Part shown: positions 1 through 11,429 of the stretch, in pieces
Position numbering within the stretch: the first letter of the stretch is position 1
Layout of the letters: each line of letters begins with the position of its first letter
Source: Rhynchopus sp. YZ270_cl-10
Taxonomy: Eukaryota; Euglenozoa; Diplonemea; Diplonemida; Diplonemidae
Direction: 5' to 3'
DNA: 64,000 nucleotides
Assembly: GCA_964035575.1 (NCBI GenBank)
Contig: OZ037926.1
Location: forward strand, 1 to 64,000
Position numbers and translations under genes: made by a program
The notes under the pieces: generated by a model
Database searches by the model: none
The model's input: the letters and a program-made list of their open reading frames with translations, nothing else
What the model was told of the DNA's origin: nothing

Positions 1-3000
1 GCGGGTTTGGGTTGCGGTTTGCGGGTTTGCGGGTTTGCGGGTTTGCGGGTTTGCGGGTTTGCGGGTTTGCGGGTTTGCGGGTTTGCGGGTGGTTTGCGGG
101 TTTGCGGGTTTGCGGGTTTGCGGGTTTGCGGGTTTGCGGGTTTGCGGGTTTGCGGGTTTGCGGGTTTGCGGGTTTGCGGGTTTGCGGTTGCGGGTTTGCG
201 GGTTTGCGGGTTTGCGGGTTTGCGGGTTTGCGGGTTTGCGGGTTTGCGGGTTTGCGGGTTTGCGGGTTTGCGGGTTTGCGGGTTTGCGGGTTTGCGGGTT
301 TGCGGGTTTGCGGTTTGCGGGTTTGCGGGTTTGCGGGTTTGCGGGTTTGCGGGTTTGCGGGTTTGCGGGTTTGCGGGTTTGCGGGTTTGCGGGTTTGCGG
401 GTTTGCGGGTTTGCGGGTTTGCGGGTTTGCGGGTTTGCGGGTTTGCGGGTTGCGGGTTTGCGGGTTTGCGGGTTTGCGGGTTTGCGGGTTTGCGGGTTTG
501 CGGGTTTGCGGGTTTGCGGGTTTGCGGGTTTGCGGGTTTGCGGGTTTGCGGTTTGCGGGTTTGCGGGTTTGCGGGTTTGCGGTTTGCGGTTTGCGGGTTT
601 GCGGGTTTGCGGGTTTGCGGGTTTGCGGGTTTGCGGGTTTGCGGGTTTGCGGGTTTGCGGGTTTGCGGGTTTGCGGGTTTGCGGGTTTGCGGGTTTGCGG
701 GTTTGCGGGTTTGCGGGTTTGCGGGTTTGCGGGTTTGCGGGTTTGCGGGTTTGCGGTTTGCGGGTTTGCGGGTTTGCGGGTTTGCGGGTTTGCGGGTTTG
801 CGGGTTTGCGGGTTTGCGGGTTTGCGGGTTTGCGGGTTTGCGGGTTTGCGGGTTTGCGGGTTTGCGGGTTTGCGGGTTTGCGGGTTTGCGGGTTTGCGGG
901 TTTGCGGGTTTGCGGGTTTGCGGGTTTGCGGGTTTGCGGGTTTGCGGGTTTGCGGGTTTGCGGGTTTGCGGGTTTGCGGGTTTGCGGGTTTGCGGGTTTG
1001 CGGGTTTGCGGGTTTGCGGGTTTGCGGGTTTGCGGGTTTGCGGGTTTGCGGGTTTGCGGGTTTGCGGGTTTGCGGGTTTGCGGGTTTGCGGGTTTGCGGG
1101 TTTGCGGGTTTGCGGGTTTGCGGGTTTGCGGGTTTGCGGGTTTGCGGGTTTGCGGGTTTGCGGGTTTGCGGGTTTGCGGGTTTGCGGGTTTGCGGGTTTG
1201 CGGGTTTGCGGGTTTGCGGGTTTGCGGGTTTGCGGGTTTGCGGGTTTGCGGGTTTGCGGGTTTGCGGGTTTGCGGGTTTGCGGGTTTGCGGGTTTGCGGG
1301 TTTGCGGGTTTGCGGGTTTGCGGGTTTGCGGGTTTGCGGGTTTGCGGGTTTGCGGGTTTGCGGGTTTGCGGGTTTGCGGGTTTGCGGGTTTGCGGGTTTG
1401 CGGGTTTGCGGGTTTGCGGGTTTGCGGGTTTGCGGGTTTGCGGGTTTGCGGGTTTGCGGGTTTGCGGGTTTGCGGGTTTGCGGGTTTGCGGGTTTGCGGG
1501 TTTGCGGGTTTGCGGGTTTGCGGGTTTGCGGGTTTGCGGGTTTGCGGGTTTGCGGGTTTGCGGGTTTGCGGGTTTGCGGGTTTGCGGGTTTGCGGGTTTG
1601 CGGGTTTGCGGGTTTGCGGGTTTGCGGGTTTGCGGGTTTGCGGGTTTGCGGGTTTGCGGGTTTGCGGGTTTGCGGGTTTGCGGGTTTGCGGGTTTGCGGG
1701 TTTGCGGGTTTGCGGGTTTGCGGGTTTGCGGGTTTGCGGGTTTGCGGGTTTGCGGGTTTGCGGGTTTGCGGGTTTGCGGGTTTGCGGGTTTGCGGGTTTG
1801 CGGGTTTGCGGGTTTGCGGGTTTGCGGGTTTGCGGGTTTGCGGGTTTGCGGGTTTGCGGGTTTGCGGGTTTGCGGGTTTGCGGGTTTGCGGGTTTGCGGG
1901 TTTGCGGGTTTGCGGGTTTGCGGGTTTGCGGGTTTGCGGGTTTGCGGGTTTGCGGGTTTGCGGGTTTGCGGGTTTGCGGGTTTGCGGGTTTGCGGGTTTG
2001 CGGGTTTGCGGGTTTGCGGGTTTGCGGGTTTGCGGGTTTGCGGGTTTGCGGGTTTGCGGGTTTGCGGGTTTGCGGGTTTGCGGGTTTGCGGGTTTGCGGG
2101 TTTGCGGGTTTGCGGGTTTGCGGGTTTGCGGGTTTGCGGGTTTGCGGGTTTGCGGGTTTGCGGGTTTGCGGGTTTGCGGGTTTGCGGGTTTGCGGGTTTG
2201 CGGGTTTGCGGGTTTGCGGGTTTGCGGGTTTGCGGGTTTGCGGGTTTGCGGGTTTGCGGGTTTGCGGGTTTGCGGGTTTGCGGGTTTGCGGGTTTGCGGG
2301 TTTGCGGGTTTGCGGGTTTGCGGGTTTGCGGGTTTGCGGGTTTGCGGGTTTGCGGGTTTGCGGGTTTGCGGGTTTGCGGGTTTGCGGGTTTGCGGGTTTG
2401 CGGGTTTGCGGGTTTGCGGGTTTGCGGGTTTGCGGGTTTGCGGGTTTGCGGGTTTGCGGGTTTGCGGGTTTGCGGGTTTGCGGGTTTGCGGGTTTGCGGG
2501 TTTGCGGGTTTGCGGGTTTGCGGGTTTGCGGGTTTGCGGGTTTGCGGGTTTGCGGGTTTGCGGGTTTGCGGGTTTGCGGGTTTGCGGGTTTGCGGGTTTG
2601 CGGGTTTGCGGGTTTGCGGGTTTGCGGGTTTGCGGGTTTGCGGGTTTGCGGGTTTGCGGGTTTGCGGGTTTGCGGGTTTGCGGGTTTGCGGGTTTGCGGG
2701 TTTGCGGGTTTGCGGGTTTGCGGGTTTGCGGGTTTGCGGGTTTGCGGGTTTGCGGGTTTGCGGGTTTGCGGGTTTGCGGGTTTGCGGGTTTGCGGGTTTG
2801 CGGGTTTGCGGGTTTGCGGGTTTGCGGGTTTGCGGGTTTGCGGGTTTGCGGGTTTGCGGGTTTGCGGGTTTGCGGGTTTGCGGGTTTGCGGGTTTGCGGG
2901 TTTGCGGGTTTGCGGGTTTGCGGGTTTGCGGGTTTGCGGGTTTGCGGGTTTGCGGGTTTGCGGGTTTGCGGGTTTGCGGGTTTGCGGGTTTGCGGGTTTG

Positions 3001-6000
3001 CGGGTTTGCGGGTTTGCGGGTTTGCGGGTTTGCGGGTTTGCGGGTTTGCGGGTTTGCGGGTTTGCGGGTTTGCGGGTTTGCGGGTTTGCGGGTTTGCGGG
3101 TTTGCGGGTTTGCGGGTTTGCGGGTTTGCGGGTTTGCGGGTTTGCGGGTTTGCGGGTTTGCGGGTTTGCGGGTTTGCGGGTTTGCGGGTTTGCGGGTTTG
3201 CGGGTTTGCGGGTTTGCGGGTTTGCGGGTTTGCGGGTTTGCGGGTTTGCGGGTTTGCGGGTTTGCGGGTTTGCGGGTTTGCGGGTTTGCGGGTTTGCGGG
3301 TTTGCGGGTTTGCGGGTTTGCGGGTTTGCGGGTTTGCGGGTTTGCGGGTTTGCGGGTTTGCGGGTTTGCGGGTTTGCGGGTTTGCGGGTTTGCGGGTTTG
3401 CGGGTTTGCGGGTTTGCGGGTTTGCGGGTTTGCGGGTTTGCGGGTTTGCGGGTTTGCGGGTTTGCGGGTTTGCGGGTTTGCGGGTTTGCGGGTTTGCGGG
3501 TTTGCGGGTTTGCGGGTTTGCGGGTTTGCGGGTTTGCGGGTTTGCGGGTTTGCGGGTTTGCGGGTTTGCGGGTTTGCGGGTTTGCGGGTTTGCGGGTTTG
3601 CGGGTTTGCGGGTTTGCGGGTTTGCGGGTTTGCGGGTTTGCGGGTTTGCGGGTTTGCGGGTTTGCGGGTTTGCGGGTTTGCGGGTTTGCGGGTTTGCGGG
3701 TTTGCGGGTTTGCGGGTTTGCGGGTTTGCGGGTTTGCGGGTTTGCGGGTTTGCGGGTTTGCGGGTTTGCGGGTTTGCGGGTTTGCGGGTTTGCGGGTTTG
3801 CGGGTTTGCGGGTTTGCGGGTTTGCGGGTTTGCGGGTTTGCGGGTTTGCGGGTTTGCGGGTTTGCGGGTTTGCGGGTTTGCGGGTTTGCGGGTTTGCGGG
3901 TTTGCGGGTTTGCGGGTTTGCGGGTTTGCGGGTTTGCGGGTTTGCGGGTTTGCGGGTTTGCGGGTTTGCGGGTTTGCGGGTTTGCGGGTTTGCGGGTTTG
4001 CGGGTTTGCGGGTTTGCGGGTTTGCGGGTTTGCGGGTTTGCGGGTTTGCGGGTTTGCGGGTTTGCGGGTTTGCGGGTTTGCGGGTTTGCGGGTTTGCGGG
4101 TTTGCGGGTTTGCGGGTTTGCGGGTTTGCGGGTTTGCGGGTTTGCGGGTTTGCGGGTTTGCGGGTTTGCGGGTTTGCGGGTTTGCGGGTTTGCGGGTTTG
4201 CGGGTTTGCGGGTTTGCGGGTTTGCGGGTTTGCGGGTTTGCGGGTTTGCGGGTTTGCGGGTTTGCGGGTTTGCGGGTTTGCGGGTTTGCGGGTTTGCGGG
4301 TTTGCGGGTTTGCGGGTTTGCGGGTTTGCGGGTTTGCGGGTTTGCGGGTTTGCGGGTTTGCGGGTTTGCGGGTTTGCGGGTTTGCGGGTTTGCGGGTTTG
4401 CGGGTTTGCGGGTTTGCGGGTTTGCGGGTTTGCGGGTTTGCGGGTTTGCGGGTTTGCGGGTTTGCGGGTTTGCGGGTTTGCGGGTTTGCGGGTTTGCGGG
4501 TTTGCGGGTTTGCGGGTTTGCGGGTTTGCGGGTTTGCGGGTTTGCGGGTTTGCGGGTTTGCGGGTTTGCGGGTTTGCGGGTTTGCGGGTTTGCGGGTTTG
4601 CGGGTTTGCGGGTTTGCGGGTTTGCGGGTTTGCGGGTTTGCGGGTTTGCGGGTTTGCGGGTTTGCGGGTTTGCGGGTTTGCGGGTTTGCGGGTTTGCGGG
4701 TTTGCGGGTTTGCGGGTTTGCGGGTTTGCGGGTTTGCGGGTTTGCGGGTTTGCGGGTTTGCGGGTTTGCGGGTTTGCGGGTTTGCGGGTTTGCGGGTTTG
4801 CGGGTTTGCGGGTTTGCGGGTTTGCGGGTTTGCGGGTTTGCGGGTTTGCGGGTTTGCGGGTTTGCGGGTTTGCGGGTTTGCGGGTTTGCGGGTTTGCGGG
4901 TTTGCGGGTTTGCGGGTTTGCGGGTTTGCGGGTTTGCGGGTTTGCGGGTTTGCGGGTTTGCGGGTTTGCGGGTTTGCGGGTTTGCGGGTTTGCGGGTTTG
5001 CGGGTTTGCGGGTTTGCGGGTTTGCGGGTTTGCGGGTTTGCGGGTTTGCGGGTTTGCGGGTTTGCGGGTTTGCGGGTTTGCGGGTTTGCGGGTTTGCGGG
5101 TTTGCGGGTTTGCGGGTTTGCGGGTTTGCGGGTTTGCGGGTTTGCGGGTTTGCGGGTTTGCGGGTTTGCGGGTTTGCGGGTTTGCGGGTTTGCGGGTTTG
5201 CGGGTTTGCGGGTTTGCGGGTTTGCGGGTTTGCGGGTTTGCGGGTTTGCGGGTTTGCGGGTTTGCGGGTTTGCGGGTTTGCGGGTTTGCGGGTTTGCGGG
5301 TTTGCGGGTTTGCGGGTTTGCGGGTTTGCGGGTTTGCGGGTTTGCGGGTTTGCGGGTTTGCGGGTTTGCGGGTTTGCGGGTTTGCGGGTTTGCGGGTTTG
5401 CGGGTTTGCGGGTTTGCGGGTTTGCGGGTTTGCGGGTTTGCGGGTTTGCGGGTTTGCGGGTTTGCGGGTTTGCGGGTTTGCGGGTTTGCGGGTTTGCGGG
5501 TTTGCGGGTTTGCGGGTTTGCGGGTTTGCGGGTTTGCGGGTTTGCGGGTTTGCGGGTTTGCGGGTTTGCGGGTTTGCGGGTTTGCGGGTTTGCGGGTTTG
5601 CGGGTTTGCGGGTTTGCGGGTTTGCGGGTTTGCGGGTTTGCGGGTTTGCGGGTTTGCGGGTTTGCGGGTTTGCGGGTTTGCGGGTTTGCGGGTTTGCGGG
5701 TTTGCGGGTTTGCGGGTTTGCGGGTTTGCGGGTTTGCGGGTTTGCGGGTTTGCGGGTTTGCGGGTTTGCGGGTTTGCGGGTTTGCGGGTTTGCGGGTTTG
5801 CGGGTTTGCGGGTTTGCGGGTTTGCGGGTTTGCGGGTTTGCGGGTTTGCGGGTTTGCGGGTTTGCGGGTTTGCGGGTTTGCGGGTTTGCGGGTTTGCGGG
5901 TTTGCGGGTTTGCGGGTTTGCGGGTTTGCGGGTTTGCGGGTTTGCGGGTTTGCGGGTTTGCGGGTTTGCGGGTTTGCGGGTTTGCGGGTTTGCGGGTTTG

Positions 6001-8571
6001 CGGGTTTGCGGGTTTGCGGGTTTGCGGGTTTGCGGGTTTGCGGGTTTGCGGGTTTGCGGGTTTGCGGGTTTGCGGGTTTGCGGGTTTGCGGGTTTGCGGG
6101 TTTGCGGGTTTGCGGGTTTGCGGGTTTGCGGGTTTGCGGGTTTGCGGGTTTGCGGGTTTGCGGGTTTGCGGGTTTGCGGGTTTGCGGGTTTGCGGGTTTG
6201 CGGGTTTGCGGGTTTGCGGGTTTGCGGGTTTGCGGGTTTGCGGGTTTGCGGGTTTGCGGGTTTGCGGGTTTGCGGGTTTGCGGGTTTGCGGGTTTGCGGG
6301 TTTGCGGGTTTGCGGGTTTGCGGGTTTGCGGGTTTGCGGGTTTGCGGGTTTGCGGGTTTGCGGGTTTGCGGGTTTGCGGGTTTGCGGGTTTGCGGGTTTG
6401 CGGGTTTGCGGGTTTGCGGGTTTGCGGGTTTGCGGGTTTGCGGGTTTGCGGGTTTGCGGGTTTGCGGGTTTGCGGGTTTGCGGGTTTGCGGGTTTGCGGG
6501 TTTGCGGGTTTGCGGGTTTGCGGGTTTGCGGGTTTGCGGGTTTGCGGGTTTGCGGGTTTGCGGGTTTGCGGGTTTGCGGGTTTGCGGGTTTGCGGGTTTG
6601 CGGGTTTGCGGGTTTGCGGGTTTGCGGGTTTGCGGGTTTGCGGGTTTGCGGGTTTGCGGGTTTGCGGGTTTGCGGGTTTGCGGGTTTGCGGGTTTGCGGG
6701 TTTGCGGGTTTGCGGGTTTGCGGGTTTGCGGGTTTGCGGGTTTGCGGGTTTGCGGGTTTGCGGGTTTGCGGGTTTGCGGGTTTGCGGGTTTGCGGGTTTG
6801 CGGGTTTGCGGGTTTGCGGGTTTGCGGGTTTGCGGGTTTGCGGGTTTGCGGGTTTGCGGGTTTGCGGGTTTGCGGGTTTGCGGGTTTGCGGGTTTGCGGG
6901 TTTGCGGGTTTGCGGGTTTGCGGGTTTGCGGGTTTGCGGGTTTGCGGGTTTGCGGGTTTGCGGGTTTGCGGGTTTGCGGGTTTGCGGGTTTGCGGGTTTG
7001 CGGGTTTGCGGGTTTGCGGGTTTGCGGGTTTGCGGGTTTGCGGGTTTGCGGGTTTGCGGGTTTGCGGGTTTGCGGGTTTGCGGGTTTGCGGGTTTGCGGG
7101 TTTGCGGGTTTGCGGGTTTGCGGGTTTGCGGGTTTGCGGGTTTGCGGGTTTGCGGGTTTGCGGGTTTGCGGGTTTGCGGGTTTGCGGGTTTGCGGGTTTG
7201 CGGGTTTGCGGGTTTGCGGGTTTGCGGGTTTGCGGGTTTGCGGGTTTGCGGGTTTGCGGGTTTGCGGGTTTGCGGGTTTGCGGGTTTGCGGGTTTGCGGG
7301 TTTGCGGGTTTGCGGGTTTGCGGGTTTGCGGGTTTGCGGGTTTGCGGGTTTGCGGGTTTGCGGGTTTGCGGGTTTGCGGGTTTGCGGGTTTGCGGGTTTG
7401 CGGGTTTGCGGGTTTGCGGGTTTGCGGGTTTGCGGGTTTGCGGGTTTGCGGGTTTGCGGGTTTGCGGGTTTGCGGGTTTGCGGGTTTGCGGGTTTGCGGG
7501 TTTGCGGGTTTGCGGGTTTGCGGGTTTGCGGGTTTGCGGGTTTGCGGGTTTGCGGGTTTGCGGGTTTGCGGGTTTGCGGGTTTGCGGGTTTGCGGGTTTG
7601 CGGGTTTGCGGGTTTGCGGGTTTGCGGGTTTGCGGGTTTGCGGGTTTGCGGGTTTGCGGGTTTGCGGGTTTGCGGGTTTGCGGGTTTGCGGGTTTGCGGG
7701 TTTGCGGGTTTGCGGGTTTGCGGGTTTGCGGGTTTGCGGGTTTGCGGGTTTGCGGGTTTGCGGGTTTGCGGGTTTGCGGGTTTGCGGGTTTGCGGGTTTG
7801 CGGGTTTGCGGGTTTGCGGGTTTGCGGGTTTGCGGGTTTGCGGGTTTGCGGGTTTGCGGGTTTGCGGGTTTGCGGGTTTGCGGGTTTGCGGGTTTGCGGG
7901 TTTGCGGGTTTGCGGGTTTGCGGGTTTGCGGGTTTGCGGGTTTGCGGGTTTGCGGGTTTGCGGGTTTGCGGGTTTGCGGGTTTGCGGGTTTGCGGGTTTG
8001 CGGGTTTGCGGGTTTGCGGGTTTGCGGGTTTGCGGGTTTGCGGGTTTGCGGGTTTGCGGGTTTGCGGGTTTGCGGGTTTGCGGGTTTGCGGGTTTGCGGG
8101 TTTGCGGGTTTGCGGGTTTGCGGGTTTGCGGGTTTGCGGGTTTGCGGGTTTGCGGGTTTGCGGGTTTGCGGGTTTGCGGGTTTGCGGGTTTGCGGGTTTG
8201 CGGGTTTGCGGGTTTACGGGTTTGCGGGTTTGCGGGTTTGCGGGTTTGCGGGTTTGCGGGTTTGCGGGTTTACGGGTTTGCGGGTTTGCGGGTTTGCGGG
8301 TTTGCGGGTTTGCGGGTTTGCGGGTTTGCGGGTTTGCGGGTTTGCGGGTTTACGGGTTTGCGGGTTTACGGGTTTGCGGGTTTGCGGGTTTGCGGGTTTG
8401 CGGGTTTGCGGGTTTGCGGGTTTGCGGGTTTGCGGGTTTGCGGGTTTGCGGGTTTGCGGGTTTGCGGGTTTGCGGGTTTGCGGGTTTGCGGGTTTGCGGG
8501 TTTGCGGGTTTGCGGGTTTGCGGGTTTGCGGGTTTGCGGGTTTGCGGGTTTACGGGTTTGCGGGTTTGCAG
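1..8571 (+). repeat. (TTTGCGGG)n 8-bp satellite, about 1,070 units
   Basis: This is an almost perfect tandem array of the 8-mer TTTGCGGG. Irregular units (7-mers such as TTTGCGG, and one GCGGGTGG) are confined to roughly the first 760 bases. TTTACGGG variants occur only in the last 360 bases (about 8213-8555). The unit resembles a telomeric repeat in having a T-run followed by a G-run, but the G-rich strand runs inward from the left edge, opposite to a left-hand chromosome end. An 8-bp unit has no internal stop in any frame, so all six frames are open over thousands of bases; none of this is a gene. It could be a subtelomeric or interstitial satellite. Confidence 0.97.
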
Positions 8572-9488
8572 AAAACGCAACCTAGAACCAGCTAGGTCCC
8601 GCGCACCCGCACCCACCAGCCAGCTTAGTAACCACACGAACCGGATAACGTTGCCCGAACCCCGCGCACCCGCACAATCACACCAGCCAGATAACGCAAC
8701 GTAGAACCCGCAAACCCGCGCACCCGCAAACCCGCAAACCCGCACAACCACCAGCCAGATAACGTAACCTAGAACCAGAAAACGCAACCTAGAACCAGCT
8801 GGGTCCCACGCACCCGCACCCACCAGCCAGCTTAGTGACCACACCAGCCAGATAACGCAACCTAGAACCAGCTGGGTCCCGCGCACCCGCACCCACCAGC
8901 CAGCTTAGTGACCACACCAGCCAGAAAACGCAACCTAGAACCAGCTGGGTCCCGCGCACCCGCACCCACCAGCCAGCTTAGTGACCACGCCAACCAGATA
9001 ACGCAACCTAGAACCCGCAAACCCGCGCACCCGCAAACCCGCAAACCCGCACAACCACCAGCCAGATAACGTAACCTAGAACCAGAAAACGCAACCTAGA
9101 ACCAGCTGTGTCCCGCGCACCCGCACCCACCAGCCGGCTATCGACCACACCAGCCAGATAACGTTGCCCAAACCCCGCGCACCCACACAACCACACCAGC
9201 CGGATAACGCAACCTAGAACCCGCAAACCCGCGCACCCGCAAACCCGCAAACCCGCACAACCACCAGCCAGATAACGTAACCTAGAACCAGATAACGCAA
9301 CCTAGAACCAGCAGGTTCCCGCACACCCGCACCCACAAGCCAGCTTATTGACCACACCAGCCAGATAACGCAACCTAGAACCAGCTAGGTCCCGCGCACC
9401 CGCACCCACCAGCCAGCTTATCGACCACACGAGCCGGATAACGTTGCCCGAACCCCGCGCACCCGCACAATCACACCAGCCAGATTAC
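8572..9488. repeat. composite subtelomere-like tandem repeat
   Basis: The region is built of several interleaved modules: one of about 73 bp beginning AACGCAACCTAGAACCAGCT, one of about 46 bp beginning AACGTTGCC, one of about 67 bp rich in CCCGCAAA, and a short module of about 20 bp (AACGTAACCTAGAACCAG). Modules commonly end in CCAGCCAGAT or similar. CCCGCAAA runs occur at about 8706-8745, 9013-9051 and 9219-9257; these are the reverse complement of the adjacent TTTGCGGG satellite, so orientation flips at the boundary. No gene is visible. Confidence 0.85.
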
Positions 9489-9511
9489 GCACCTTTAGCC
9501 GCTTTTCGCTT
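9489..9511 (+). repeat. 23-bp direct repeat, left copy, flanking F1a
   Basis: The sequence starting GCACCTTTAGCCGC is repeated exactly at 10356-10378. The two copies bracket the F1a body. This may be a long target-site duplication, or a leftover piece of an earlier F1 copy, because the same string is part of the normal F1 5' region. Confidence 0.6.
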
Positions 9512-10430
9512 TTTTTTTTTTTTCTCTTTTATGTACTTGGTCTTTTTTTGTGTGAGAATAGAAGAAAGGAAAAAGGAAGAATGGAGTAAACAATAAAGAC
9601 AATAAAATGAACAGGAAAATGGAAAAGGAAAAAGGAAATGAAAAAATGATGACCAAAAAAGGTCGGTGTTTCAAGTTTTAGTATAAAAGGTGGGCGGTAA
9701 AGTAAAGTATGTGGCCACTTCCTCCTAAACAAAACAAGAAACTGCATCGTGTGTTTGTTTTTTATTCTTTTTAATCAATTTGAATACACAGGCGTCACAC
9801 TTATGGGGCAAAAAAAGGAAAAAAAGAAGACCTAATCCTCCTTACTTAAAAGAAGGGAAGGGAGAATAAAAAACACACGTGCCCATTGTTTCGTTGTCTG
9901 CAGGATGTCTTGTTTTAGTGCCTCACCTGGAAAAAGAAAAATGGATTCCACTCAGTAAAAATAGCACACCTGTTGAACACACGTCAGGCCAGGAACAGAA
10001 GAAAAGCAAACGCTTCCACGAATGGAAGCAAAAGAAAAGTGTGGTGAAAAAACCCTTTTGGCCAAGGTGGTCTTGACTCTCTGTCTACATACTTTGGGGA
10101 TGCATGAAAAAATGAAACTAGATGATAGATAACAAGGAGTGTGCGAGAGTGGCCCTTCTCCAAGCTAAACAAAAAGCAAACACCCTCCACCCATCTGATC
10201 CCGCCCACAAACACAAACAATCACGACAGAAAACAAAACAGGCAGAGGATGACCAGGGTAGGTTTTACTTGGACAGCGAACCTCTGCCTTGATTCCTCTC
10301 ACGCTCAGCAGGCGAGTTGCCTCAACTCTCCAGACCTGTGCTGCAACACAGGCCTGCACCTTTAGCCGCTTTTCGCTTCATGCCCCTCATCTGGCGCACT
10401 ACTAACGGGGGACGCCCCATGTAGGCACAT
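9511..10430 (-). mobile_element. F1a, non-coding poly(A) retroposon (divergent copy)
   Basis: The poly-T run at 9511-9523 marks the poly(A) tail of a minus-strand retroposon. The body matches F1b, F1c and F1d but is clearly more diverged, so it is probably older. No open reading frame has protein character; short ORFs here are chance. The element is interrupted at GTAGGCACAT by LINE A1, and its sequence resumes with CGGTAGGATTT at 22925 before diverging from the other copies. Like its siblings it carries a TATAAAAGG motif on the plus strand near 9684, opposite to the retroposed RNA. Confidence 0.75.
10418..10430 (+). repeat. 13-bp target-site duplication of LINE A1, left
   Basis: CATGTAGGCACAT lies immediately before the A1 poly(A) tail and recurs at 22912-22924 just beyond the A1 5' end. 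In uninterrupted F1 copies this string occurs once, followed directly by CGGTAGGATTT, which confirms the insertion. Confidence 0.93.
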
Positions 10431-11429
10431 TTTTTTTTTTTTTTTTTTTTGGTGTTGTTCAACTTAGCCCTAGGCTCGCTTTTTTTATCTACATCCAGTG
10501 ACAGAGGGGGTACTTACTAGTCAAGCGAGTATGTAAACAGCTAGATGTCCAGACAAGGGCACTTTACTATTGTACTGGCAAGACAGTGCCTGAAAACACA
10601 GTTAGGGGCACTAAAATAGAAAGCATGTGGGACAATTACAACCAACACTTCCCTGCAAATAAGCAAAAGGGTCGTATGTGAGTGCAATTTTTCCCAAAAG
10701 GAAAAGGGGAGGGGATGGGACGGGAGGGTTGCTCTGTCTACCGGTGTAGTTTTATTTTGCTTTGTCTTGGGGAGGGGAGGGGAGGAGAAGGAGAAGGAGG
10801 GGATTGAGTGAGCCGTTTCCTCTGTAACACACAAACAAATAAAAAGGAAGTTCCATAATCTTTTTAGTAGTTTTCTTTTTGGTGAAAATTTTTGAGAACT
10901 TCAGTAAGTGTGACCTGACCCGACTGACTGACACCCAAAGGGTAAAACAACAATAACGCACAACAAAATCAACAACAACAATGGTGGGTCTCGTGCTTAC
11001 CTGTGGTGGTTTTGAAAAATGAAAAATTGAAATTGACCTTCACAAGGTAAAAATGAAAAACTAAAGGAGTGAAAAAAGGAACTCAAAGGACAAGAGTTCT
11101 GTACAAACTCTACTCTACTGCACAATCTATAAAAGTGGCCCAATGGCTCCTGATGCCACTGGCCTGGCTCTTAGACAGGTCTTACTCCGAGACTGCCCTC
11201 TACCCTCAGAGCCTCGTCCAAGGGGTAAGGGCCGTCGCTGGGGTAGACCCGTCCTAGCCAGCAGCCAACCAAAAATATTAACAAATAGGAAGGGGGGCGG
11301 AAAGGGGGGAAAGGGGGGGCAAACCCCAAAGGATGAAAAGAACAAAAAACACAAAATAAAAAGGGTTAAAAATAAACATGGGGCAAACTGTCATTCTCAC
11401 ACACTCTCACCCTCTAACTCTCTAACTCT

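Noticed and set aside
1-8571. Calling the array a chromosome-terminal telomere
   Set aside because: The G-rich strand orientation is opposite to a left chromosome end, and I cannot tell whether the contig starts here.
7-8704. Three overlapping plus-strand ORFs of nearly 2,900 codons with GLRVCGFA repeats
   Set aside because: Pure by-product of an 8-bp repeat lacking stops in any frame; the three frames encode the same octapeptide cycle and there is no gene context.
9529-10365. Small ORFs in F1a (and equivalents in F1b-F1d)
   Set aside because: Low-complexity, Phe/Leu- or Lys-rich, not conserved as proteins among copies, on both strands of a non-coding retroposon.
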